This document shows, one piece after another, positions 1-6,207 of a stretch of DNA of 15,485 nucleotides. The stretch lies in contig JAEXYZ010000016.1 in assembly GCA_023405135.1 (NCBI GenBank), forward strand, positions 1-15,485. Reading direction: 5' to 3'. Position numbers and translations under genes: made by a program. Position 1 is the first letter of the stretch, and every line of letters begins with the position of its first letter. This DNA comes from Bacillota bacterium. Its GTDB lineage: Bacteria; Bacillota; Bacilli; Bacillales_A; Planococcaceae. Under the pieces are notes generated by a model. The model was not told where the DNA came from. It worked only from the letters and a program-made list of their open reading frames with translations, and did no database searches.

Positions 1-270
1 TACCTCACCAACTAGCTAATGCGCCGCGGGCCCATCCTATAGCGATAGCGTAAACCATCTTTCAGCATTTCAACATGAGTTGAAATGAATCATTCGGTAT
101 TAGCTCCGGTTTCCCGGAGTTATCCCCAACTATAGGGTAGGTTGCCCACGTGTTACTCACCCGTCCGCCGCTAACATCAGAGAAGCAAGCTTCTCATCAG
201 TTCGCTCGACTTGCATGTATTAGGCACGCCGCCAGCGTTCGTCCTGAGCCAGGATCAAACTCTCCATAAA
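1..270 (-). rRNA. 16S ribosomal RNA, 5' portion (partial)
   Basis: Read on the minus strand, this begins with the universal 5' block AGAGTTTGATCCTGGCTCAG (around 246-265), followed by the GACGAACGCTGGCGGC block. It continues through the GGCGGACGGGTGAGTAACACGT-type conserved segment to the TAGCTAGTTGGTGAGGTA segment at the window edge, about position 265 in E. coli numbering. Only the first ~270 of ~1540 nt are present; the rest lies left of the window. The mature 5' end is placed near 270 by comparison with Bacillus genes and could be off by a few bases. The V1 stem (GAGAAGCTTGCTTCTC) and the flanking sequence fit Bacillales, probably Planococcaceae. Confidence 0.97.
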
Positions 271-374
271 AGAAAAATTTGATAAAAGCTCTAAATTGCA
301 CTGGCATCATATTTGATGTCCAAAATTTTGTTTCGTTCACTGACGAGGGTCAGTTACTAAAAACTTTATTCATT

Positions 375-402
375 AACGTTTTGTTGTTCAGTTTTCAAGG
401 TT
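375..402 (-). promoter_or_regulatory. rrn leader antitermination-like (boxA region) block
   Basis: On the minus strand this reads CCTTGAAAACTGAACAACAA followed by AACG. It closely matches the CTTTGAAAACTGAACAAA-type block found in leaders and spacers of Bacillus-group rRNA operons, which is associated with antitermination and processing. It lies ~105 nt upstream of the 16S start and downstream of all three candidate promoters, as expected for a transcribed leader element. The function is inferred from family knowledge. Confidence 0.6.
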
Positions 403-433
403 CATATTAAATTCGCTCGACAGCGACTTAATT

Positions 434-463
434 ACTATAACACACATTTAAGTGTTTAGTCAA
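434..463 (-). promoter_or_regulatory. rrn promoter, proximal (sigma-A type)
   Basis: On the minus strand, a -35 box TTGACT (458-463) is followed by a -10 box TTATAG (435-440) after 17 nt, or TATAGT (434-439) after 18 nt. It is the closest of three tandem promoter-like sequences to the 16S gene. Confidence 0.6.
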
Positions 464-490
464 CAATTTATTTTCAAAGTCAACTTTTAT

Positions 491-520
491 ATACTATCAT
501 TTTAACAAAGTTATTGTCAA
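491..520 (-). promoter_or_regulatory. rrn promoter, middle (sigma-A type)
   Basis: On the minus strand, a perfect -35 TTGACA (515-520) is followed 18 nt later by TAGTAT (491-496), a weak -10. It lies 57 bp upstream of the proximal promoter. The -10 is the least convincing of the three. Confidence 0.5.
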
Positions 521-556
521 TCTTATTTTTAAAAAGTTTCTAACAACAACTTTTAT

Positions 557-585
557 AGTATAACATTTCCCGTTTTGAAAATCAA
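557..585 (-). promoter_or_regulatory. rrn promoter, distal (sigma-A type)
   Basis: On the minus strand, -35 TTGATT (580-585) is followed by a 17-nt spacer and -10 TATACT (557-562). It is the outermost of the tandem promoters and has the best -10 box. Tandem promoters are normal for Bacillus-group rRNA operons. Confidence 0.6.
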
Positions 586-826
586 TATGTTTTTTAACTT
601 CTCTATACTTTAGAAATAAGAGAACAAGGTTTATTATATCAATATATTTTTTAAAATACAACATTTTTTCATTAAATTATACAATTTAATTGAAACTACT
701 TCCTCACTTAAAGGAAAGAACTCTCCAAAAGATACTTTAGGATATATCCTTTCCAACAAACCACAAGAGCATTCCTTTCTACACAACGAGACTACAAATG
801 AACCGTAGAAATTCTCGAAATAGAGA
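586..826. other. intergenic AT-rich region, nothing recognised
   Basis: Very AT-rich sequence between the distal rrn promoter and the end of the pab operon. I see no plausible gene, tRNA or repeat here. A-tracts just upstream of the rrn promoters (about 590-680) could act as UP elements, but that is only inference. Confidence 0.4.
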
Positions 827-856
827 AGCTGTCAGAAACATTCATTCTGAACAGCT
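827..856 (-). terminator. possible terminator hairpin after pabBC
   Basis: Two arms, 827-837 and 845-856, pair over 11 bp with one bulged T around a 7-nt loop, 28 nt past the stop of pabBC. On the minus strand only a weak pyrimidine-rich tail (TCTCTATTTC) follows rather than a clean T run. It may therefore be an inefficient terminator, letting pab transcription reach the rrn promoters. Confidence 0.4.
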
Positions 857-883
857 CCAATCAAACTCTGTTATTAGTCTTCA

Positions 884-2617
884 TTATGTCAACTGAACAT
901 TAACCCATTTTCTCACACTATTAATTAGCCATATGTTTGTGCATCTATTTAAGTCATTCTTCGTTAATGTCCGTTCTCGAATTTTCCCTTCTTTAAGTAA
1001 TCTTTCTCTGAAAGTACCTGCAAGTAAACCACTTTCAATCGGAGGTGTCCACAATATACTGTCGATTTCTAAAACAACATTCCCATTCGTAAACTCTGTT
1101 AACTCTTCTTCCTCATTCCATAATAGTATATCGAAAACATGGGGAAATTTTCTTTGGAATTCAGTATAAACTTCTCTATTTGTTGTTTTATGATATAAGA
1201 ATAGGTTGCTTTTATTTATAGGATAATCTGCCAACGTGACCACTAGTGGTTTGTTTAGTTTTGTTATAGGCTGTGCATCAATTAATATTTCCCCGTTTCT
1301 TTCTAATAGGAAACGAATTTTATAATCCCCTTGATAATTTTCTTCAGCAAAGTGAAGCAATGTTTTTGAAATTTTCTCTTCATTAAATACAAAGCTGAAA
1401 TATTTCGCTGAATGTAGCAATCTATTCAAGTGCTCATCTAGTAGAAAATAATCTCCATCACTTAGTAAAATACTCTCCAACAATTCAAATTCTGGTCGAT
1501 TCTCTTCTAGGAGACTTGCCTTTGCTACGATTTCATGGAACTCATCTTCAACTGTAGAATCCCATGTAATACCACCACCAACACCATAAGTAGCATGGTT
1601 CGTTTCTTTATTAATAACAACAGTTCTTATCGGTACATTAAAAATAGCTTCTTTACTTGGCGTAATATAGCCAATCGCACCACAATAAACTTCACGTGGA
1701 GTAGTTTCTAAATTATTTATAACTTCCATTGTACTAATTTTTGGTGCTCCTGTAATTGATCCGCAAGGGAAAAGAGCTTTAAAAACATCAACTAGCTTAA
1801 TATTTTCATTTACTTCCGCTGTAATAGTTGAAGTCATTTGATGAACCGTTGGATAACGCTCAATATCAAACAATTTTTGAACCTTAACTGTCCCTGGCTT
1901 AGCTATAACACTTAAGTCATTTCGTAGTAAATCTACAATCATTACATTCTCAGCACGGTTTTTTTCTGAATGATAAAGTGCAGTTGCTTTTTCCTCATCT
2001 TCTTTTGAGGTTTTTCCGCGCTTTATTGTCCCTTTCATTGGACGAGTGGTAATTTGATTTCCTTCCAAATGAAAAAACAGCTCAGGAGATGCTGATAAAA
2101 TACTAAAATCATCCGTATTTAAATAGGCGCAGTAATTTGATGATTGTGCTCTCTTTAAACGTTCAAATAGTGCAATGTCGTCACCTTTAAACTGTGAAGT
2201 AAGTCGAATCGTATAATTTGTTTGATATGTATCTCCACTTTCAATTAAATCCTTTATAGATTGGATGGCAGCATTATACTCATCCATAGTAACTGATGAA
2301 GACCAATTTGAGAGAGTATAGGAGGCTGAACTATTAAGTGATAATTGTTGTGGTTCAGAAAATACCCCAAACCAAAGCAATGGCATATTATGTCCTTCAT
2401 TCACTTTATAAGCCGCATCGAAAGCAGGTGCACTCTCATAAGATAAAAAACCAGCTACATAATAACCGTGTTGAATCGCTTCTTCTATTAGTTGAAAGCA
2501 TGGCAACACTTCCTCTATCGTATTTGCAACGATTTGCTTAATTGGGTTGCGAAATGTTAAAGGTCTAATTTCCCCAGAACTATTCGCAAACTCAAAAGAT
2601 AAAAAAGGTTGCTCCAT
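884..2617 (-). CDS. pabB: aminodeoxychorismate synthase component I fused to aminodeoxychorismate lyase (PabB-PabC)
   Basis: A 577-residue two-domain enzyme of p-aminobenzoate (folate) synthesis. Residues ~1-370 are a chorismate-binding domain that converts chorismate plus ammonia to 4-amino-4-deoxychorismate. It has PMKGT at 193-197, with Lys195 as in PabB where TrpE has Ala, DLLRNDL at 229-235 and FPCGSITGAPK at 283-293. Residues ~376-577 are a fold-type IV PLP domain resembling aminodeoxychorismate lyase. The likely PLP lysine is in YHKTTNR (Lys476), with E..NGNVV at 508-515 and TPP...GLLAGT at 524-534. Such fusions let one protein make p-aminobenzoate and pyruvate. The ATG at 2617 has GGGGAG upstream (2627-2632). 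The gene follows pabA by 23 nt and is surely co-transcribed. No truncation is seen. Sure of the family; the lyase activity is inferred from motifs. Confidence 0.93.
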   Translation of the reverse strand: MEQPFLSFEFANSSGEIRPLTFRNPIKQIVANTIEEVLPCFQLIEEAIQHGYYVAGFLSYESAPAFDAAYKVNEGHNMPLLWFGVFSEPQQLSLNSSASYTLSNWSSSVTMDEYNAAIQSIKDLIESGDTYQTNYTIRLTSQFKGDDIALFERLKRAQSSNYCAYLNTDDFSILSASPELFFHLEGNQITTRPMKGTIKRGKTSKEDEEKATALYHSEKNRAENVMIVDLLRNDLSVIAKPGTVKVQKLFDIERYPTVHQMTSTITAEVNENIKLVDVFKALFPCGSITGAPKISTMEVINNLETTPREVYCGAIGYITPSKEAIFNVPIRTVVINKETNHATYGVGGGITWDSTVEDEFHEIVAKASLLEENRPEFELLESILLSDGDYFLLDEHLNRLLHSAKYFSFVFNEEKISKTLLHFAEENYQGDYKIRFLLERNGEILIDAQPITKLNKPLVVTLADYPINKSNLFLYHKTTNREVYTEFQRKFPHVFDILLWNEEEELTEFTNGNVVLEIDSILWTPPIESGLLAGTFRERLLKEGKIRERTLTKNDLNRCTNIWLINSVRKWVNVQLT

Positions 2618-2640
2618 TTTGAATTCTCCCCTTTCTTACA

Positions 2641-3204
2641 TTATTTTTTAAAGAAATTTCGTATCATTTGTTGACCGCGTTCCGTCAAAATTGCCTCTGG
2701 GTGAAATTGGACACCTTCAATTTTATATTGCTTATGTCGTATAGCCATAATTTCCCCAGCTTCACTTTTTGCGCTTATTTCTAAGCAGCTAGGTAGAGTT
2801 TCTTCATCCACCACCAATGAATGATAGCGCGTTACCTGTAGCGGAGATGGAATATTTTCAAAAATATTCCTTTGATCATGATTAATAAGTGATAGTTTCC
2901 CGTGCATTGGTTTCGTTGCTTTTTTAACAATTCCGCCAAATGCTTGAGCAATAATTTGATGACCGAGGCAAACTCCTAAAATAGGAACTTCACTGTAAAA
3001 CCTTTTCACTACCTCTAAGGAAATTCCCGCTGTATTAGGGTTACCTGGACCAGGAGAAATTAAAATAAAATCCGCCTTCATCCTCGCGATGTCCTCTAAT
3101 GTCAATTGATCATTACGAATGACTGCAACTTCCTCACCAATATTTTTAATATATTGAACTAAATTAAATGTAAACGAATCGTAGTTATCTATTACTAATA
3201 TCAA
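2641..3204 (-). CDS. pabA: aminodeoxychorismate synthase glutamine amidotransferase (PabA)
   Basis: A 187-residue class I glutamine amidotransferase that hydrolyses glutamine and passes ammonia to PabB. The N-terminus MILVIDNYDSFTFN is the family signature. The nucleophile is Cys79 in GVCLGHQ, and the catalytic His168 and Glu170 lie in FHPEA. The oxyanion strand PGPGNP is at 51-56. The start is TTG at 3204, chosen because AAGGAG (3215-3220) sits 10 nt upstream and translation begins exactly at the family N-terminus. An in-frame ATG at 3300 would add 32 unrelated residues and would run through the likely promoter. In Bacillus the homologous subunit also serves anthranilate synthase (TrpG role). 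No trp genes are nearby, so that dual role is possible but unseen. It is the first gene of a two-gene operon with the PabB-PabC fusion. Confidence 0.94.
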   Translation of the reverse strand: MILVIDNYDSFTFNLVQYIKNIGEEVAVIRNDQLTLEDIARMKADFILISPGPGNPNTAGISLEVVKRFYSEVPILGVCLGHQIIAQAFGGIVKKATKPMHGKLSLINHDQRNIFENIPSPLQVTRYHSLVVDEETLPSCLEISAKSEAGEIMAIRHKQYKIEGVQFHPEAILTERGQQMIRNFFKK

Positions 3205-3243
3205 ATTTATAAGGCTCCTTATAGAGTAAGTAATATCAACCCT

Positions 3244-3272
3244 ATTATAAAATGCGAATCCGATGATTGGAA
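3244..3272 (-). promoter_or_regulatory. candidate promoter of the pabA operon
   Basis: On the minus strand, a perfect -10 TATAAT (3244-3249) lies 17 nt from a poor -35, TTCCAA (3267-3272). It is placed so that the transcript would start about 30 nt upstream of the TTG start of pabA. The good -10 and weak -35 make this a moderate call. Confidence 0.45.
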
Positions 3273-3689
3273 GAGGAAGTAGAATGGAAAGAGTATTCAC
3301 TACAACTTCAACACAGCATGGTGGGGTAGAAAATATATAGAGAGCTCTTCAAACACCGAAGCAAAATTATGAATGGTTATCGTTTAAAATTCTCGTTCAA
3401 TTTGCAAAAAACGTGCTAAATACGGAAAACTTTGGTGCTATTATTAGTATTACTGTTGAGCCCTCCAAAGAACAAACCGAATGATACAGAAATGCAAATT
3501 GCTAGAGAGTACAGGAAATTAGTTGCAAAAAAACGTTATTTTGCTCCTGTAGTGGTCACGTCAAAAAGTCACCATAATTTATATGTATCGAAAGTGAAGC
3601 GTCATGTACAAAGGGGGCGCCTATTCAGACGTCCCCTAAATGCGTTAACAGCAGGCACAACGGCTCTTACCATGCTCTATAACAGATTG
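3263..3689 (+). pseudogene. degraded coding-like sequence, origin unknown
   Basis: This gap between pabA and the anti-sigma gene holds no intact gene. On the plus strand, one frame from ATG 3263 (or 3284, starting MERVFTTTSTQHGG) stays protein-like to a TGA at 3482-3484, interrupted by a single TAG at 3338-3340. Its second half reads smoothly (NYEWLSFKILVQFAKNVLN). Another frame from TTG 3432 is open to 3755 but has no ribosome binding site and is very basic, and its end overlaps the anti-sigma gene. I recognise no family. It may be a decayed gene or chance open frames; the call is weak. Confidence 0.25.
3613..3636 (-). terminator. possible weak terminator after the anti-sigma gene
   Basis: GGGGGCG (3613-3619) pairs with CGTCCCC (3630-3636), a 7-bp stem with one G-U pair and a 10-nt loop, about 54 nt past the anti-sigma stop. 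On the minus strand it is followed only by TTTGT, so termination would be weak. Confidence 0.35.
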
Positions 3690-5300
3690 TTATTTATTAA
3701 ACAATGGCACTCGCCATTCGTCTTTAAGTTCAATTGCTTCTCTTTCTGCAATTAGATACAAAGTTATTTCATCAGGTACTTCTTTCATTTCATAAGTTAT
3801 TAGCTGTAACTCATGTTTAAAGCGTTTTTTATCGTCCGTTTCATCTAACGTACCTCCACTAGGAAGTGTAAAATAGCTTTTACCAGATTCGTCCTCAATC
3901 GCCCACACTGCTAACTCTGGTGCCTTTTGTTCAGCATAACCTGACATTTTTATTTCAACCGATACTTGTCGCTTAATTGGCAGCAATGATTTTTCTAGTG
4001 AATAATCCACTTTGCGCTCGACTGCATTAATCGTTAACTCATAGCCATTATATTCAAATGTATATGGCAATTCATTTGGTTTAAAGGTTACAGAAAAATC
4101 GGATGTTTTTGTTTTATATACTGAATCTAATACAAAATACAAATCCGGATGCTCCTGATCAGGTACGAAGGAATCAACCCAAGTCATATTCTTCATATCC
4201 TTGGCTTCTCCTTCCCATGTACCTGTTCCGCCAATCATATTTAAATCTACCGAATGACCTCGGTCTTCTCTACCATAAATATTGTAATAGCCTAAAATCT
4301 CACCTTTTGCATCTTCAATTCGATATCCGATAGTTGGGTGATATGGGAAAAATGTATTCACAATTTCCTCACCAAATTGCTTTTCTTTATTTTCAATAGC
4401 TTGTTGCAACTCTTGTTTCGCCTTACCAGTTAGTTGCGTACTGTAAGAAATATCTGTCGTTGATGTTGCAAAATTCACTTCATTTAATGTCACTTCTATA
4501 TCTTCTACTTCAATCGTTTTACCTATTTCAACTGATTTTTGATTTTCATAGGCTGCAGTTAAATCAACCGGTATTTCCACGAACCAGTGCCCACTTTTTC
4601 CACCAAGCTCTGTTGCATCTATTTGAATCGTTCCTTTTGAAAAATTCTCAAGGTTAATTAAAGAAAATTCATAAATACCATAGTCATCCGTATTACCCCA
4701 GCTCCTACTTGAAAGCTCTACTTCTTCATTATTTTCATTTAATAAAGTTACGATATTTTTCTTTGAATCTTCTTCAATATATGGATCTAATCTTTTTCCT
4801 TTACTATTTGTCACGGTGTAAGACAGCGCGATACGTGAAGTATCTGCAATTAAATGCTCCACATGCAAAGTTATGCCAGCATCTGTTACTGCAATATCTA
4901 CTGGCGTTGCAATATCTGTATCGATTGCCATTTGTAATCCTTTATCAACATGATCACTTGTAAAAATGCCCCCGACTAATTCAGCAAATATCGGGTTTAC
5001 AGATAACAATATTCCACCTGCTAATAGCAAACTTGCTGCGGTACCAAGCCCCCATTTCCAGTGATGTTTGCTTTTTTTCTTATACGGTTTGACTTGTGCC
5101 ACAATTTCCTCAGCAAAATCATCTGGTAATACTGGCGTTTTTAATGTTTCCTCTAAAAAAACTTTTTCACTCTTCATCACTTCAAGTTGTTGCTGGCAAT
5201 ATGGACATGAGCTTATATGCTTTTCAATTTGTTTTGATTCTTCTTCATTTAAAAATTCATCAACATATGCTAACAATTCATCCTCTTTCGGACAAATCAT
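3690..5300 (-). CDS. membrane anti-sigma factor with zinc-finger and DUF4179-like domain
   Basis: A 536-residue single-pass membrane protein predicted to hold the ECF sigma factor encoded just upstream. The cytoplasmic N-terminus carries the anti-sigma zinc motif His28-x3-Cys32-x2-Cys35 (KHISSCPYC). A basic stretch (KPYKKKSKHH, 71-80) precedes one membrane helix at about 82-105, giving a ~430-residue extracytoplasmic part. The part after the helix, with ELVGGIF and VTDAGITLHVEHLIADTSR, resembles the DUF4179 domain found in Bacillales anti-sigma factors, followed by beta-rich sequence. The ATG at 5300 is chosen for AAGGAGG (5309-5315) 8 nt upstream; a further in-frame ATG at 5369 lies inside the sigma gene and lacks this. 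The first 23 nt overlap the sigma gene, suggesting translational coupling and matched dosage. The stimulus sensed is unknown. Confidence 0.85.
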   Translation of the reverse strand: MICPKEDELLAYVDEFLNEEESKQIEKHISSCPYCQQQLEVMKSEKVFLEETLKTPVLPDDFAEEIVAQVKPYKKKSKHHWKWGLGTAASLLLAGGILLSVNPIFAELVGGIFTSDHVDKGLQMAIDTDIATPVDIAVTDAGITLHVEHLIADTSRIALSYTVTNSKGKRLDPYIEEDSKKNIVTLLNENNEEVELSSRSWGNTDDYGIYEFSLINLENFSKGTIQIDATELGGKSGHWFVEIPVDLTAAYENQKSVEIGKTIEVEDIEVTLNEVNFATSTTDISYSTQLTGKAKQELQQAIENKEKQFGEEIVNTFFPYHPTIGYRIEDAKGEILGYYNIYGREDRGHSVDLNMIGGTGTWEGEAKDMKNMTWVDSFVPDQEHPDLYFVLDSVYKTKTSDFSVTFKPNELPYTFEYNGYELTINAVERKVDYSLEKSLLPIKRQVSVEIKMSGYAEQKAPELAVWAIEDESGKSYFTLPSGGTLDETDDKKRFKHELQLITYEMKEVPDEITLYLIAEREAIELKDEWRVPLFNK

Positions 5301-5835
5301 GAAAATAACCTCCTTCTTGTGCGTATTTACGCAGTTTTTTCTTAGCACGATGCAATTTATTTCTAACATCCGCTAATGAAATTCTTAACGTATCGCAAAT
5401 TTCAACGTAACTTAAGTCATTTGCATATCTTAACAATAAGATTAGGCGTTCATCTTCTGGTAATGTAGCAATGAGCCGCTCAAGTTCTCTACTTTTTTCC
5501 CTTTTTAAAAAGACAATTTCTGGAGTTGCATTGTTTATTAAACGTGATTCTCTAGCTTCTTCAAGCTGAATACTTTTTTTACGAAATTGATCTAAGCAAT
5601 GATTAATCGCCACGCGGTATAACCAGCTTTTAAAGGGTCCTTTTTGATCAAATTTCTCTAGCTGCTCGTACACTTTTATAAATGCTTCCTGTAATAAATC
5701 CTGTGCCATTTGGGGATTTTTTGTCATTCGTAAAATTGTGGCATACAGTGCATTCTTATATGTATTAATAATGTGCCTATATGCCTGTTTATCCCCTGCT
5801 AACACTTGTTGAACGTATCGAATATCATCTTCCAT
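5278..5835 (-). CDS. ECF (extracytoplasmic function) RNA polymerase sigma factor
   Basis: A 185-residue group 4 sigma factor with only regions 2 and 4, the usual length for the family. Region 2 spans ~20-90, with DLLQEAFIKVYEQLEKF and WLYRVAINHCLDQFRKK, which contact the -10 element and core polymerase. Region 4 spans ~120-170, with LPEDERLILLLRYANDLSYVEI and a helix-turn-helix ending NKLHRAKKKLRK, which reads the -35. The ATG at 5835 is preceded by AAGGAGG (5842-5848). It overlaps the following anti-sigma gene by 23 nt, the classic sigma/anti-sigma arrangement. A candidate self-recognised promoter lies directly upstream. It resembles the SigV/SigW-type factors of Bacillus, but the specific orthologue cannot be set from this sequence. 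Confidence 0.93.
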   Translation of the reverse strand: MEDDIRYVQQVLAGDKQAYRHIINTYKNALYATILRMTKNPQMAQDLLQEAFIKVYEQLEKFDQKGPFKSWLYRVAINHCLDQFRKKSIQLEEARESRLINNATPEIVFLKREKSRELERLIATLPEDERLILLLRYANDLSYVEICDTLRISLADVRNKLHRAKKKLRKYAQEGGYFHDLSERG

Positions 5836-5861
5836 ACCAACCCTCCTTATTCAATTAGTAG

Positions 5862-5888
5862 AACGAGATTCACTTTCAAAAAATTTCA
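5862..5888 (-). promoter_or_regulatory. candidate ECF-type autoregulatory promoter
   Basis: On the minus strand, TGAAAT (5883-5888) followed by a T-run, a 17-nt spacer, then CGTT (5862-5865, in CGTTCTA) resembles the TGAAAC-N16-CGT form used by Bacillus ECF sigma factors. The predicted transcript start would leave a leader of roughly 20-25 nt containing the ribosome binding site of the sigma gene. It fits autoregulation but is unproven. Confidence 0.5.
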
Positions 5889-5892
5889 CTTA

Positions 5893-5911
5893 AAAGCAAA
5901 TTATTTGCTTT
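5893..5911. repeat. 19-bp perfect palindrome upstream of the sigma operon
   Basis: AAAGCAAAT-T-ATTTGCTTT is a perfect inverted repeat with 9-bp arms and one central base. It ends 5 bp upstream of the -35-like box of the candidate ECF promoter. The symmetry and spacing suggest an operator for a dimeric regulator; a cruciform or RNA hairpin of no function is also possible. Confidence 0.6.
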
Positions 5912-6021
5912 ATCCTATCATGAATCGAAGAGTTTAAATTCCTTTTCAAGCCCCTCTATTCCTAAAATTTTATTTATTTATATTTATTTTTCTATCAATC
6001 TATAAAACTCTTATCTATTAA

Positions 6022-6050
6022 TTGACAGTGGAAAAAATGGATATTATACT
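6022..6050 (+). promoter_or_regulatory. sigma-A promoter of the RND efflux operon
   Basis: TTGACA (6022-6027), a 17-nt spacer, then TATACT (6045-6050): an exact -35 and a five-of-six -10 at ideal spacing. The transcript would begin near 6057, leaving a ~150-nt leader before the GTG at 6208. It is the best promoter in the window outside the rrn region. Confidence 0.8.
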
Positions 6051-6059
6051 CCAAAAGAG

Positions 6060-6071
6060 AACTGGTTAGTT
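6060..6071 (+). promoter_or_regulatory. candidate repressor operator 1 (AACTGGTTAGTT)
   Basis: Twelve bases with symmetric AACT/AGTT ends, located right at the predicted transcription start of the efflux promoter. The form AACTRGTYRGTT is shared with a second copy at 6123-6134 (9 of 12 identical) and is of the kind bound by TetR-family dimers. The likely binder is the TetR regulator at the end of the operon; this is inference. Confidence 0.5.
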
Positions 6072-6122
6072 TAATTTGAACCCATCAGTTTTTAGGGAGA
6101 AATTCTTGTCTCTCCTTTAAAA

Positions 6123-6134
6123 AACTAGTCGGTT
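6123..6134 (+). promoter_or_regulatory. candidate repressor operator 2 (AACTAGTCGGTT)
   Basis: Second copy of the operator-like 12-mer, embedded in a wider symmetric A-run/T-run context (AAAAAAC...GTTTTT). It lies exactly 63 bp from copy 1, in the untranslated leader 73 nt before the adaptor gene. The distance equals about six helical turns, placing both sites on the same face of the DNA. Confidence 0.5.
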
Positions 6135-6207
6135 TTTACTATCAGTTTGTATACCTTAACAAATAAATAGATACATATTTTAAAAGTAAGGACAGGAGAG
6201 AAAAAAA

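Noticed and set aside
933..1169. Open frames antisense to pabB, the anti-sigma gene and the RND pump
   Set aside because: These lie opposite well-supported genes, have no ribosome binding sites or recognisable domains, and have the composition expected of shadow frames.
3432..3755. 107-codon plus-strand open frame as a gene
   Set aside because: It starts with TTG right after a stop, lacks a ribosome binding site, has a highly basic unrecognised sequence, and its end overlaps the anti-sigma gene on the other strand.
5301..5369. Longer anti-sigma protein starting at an ATG at 5369
   Set aside because: The extra 23 residues lie wholly inside the sigma gene and have no good ribosome binding site; ATG 5300 has AAGGAGG at 8 nt and gives the usual anti-sigma N-terminus.
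6096..6118. GGGAGA...TCTCTCC inverted repeat in the efflux leader as a terminator or riboswitch
   Set aside because: The stem is only about five pairs with a bulge and no T run follows; no known riboswitch pattern is visible.
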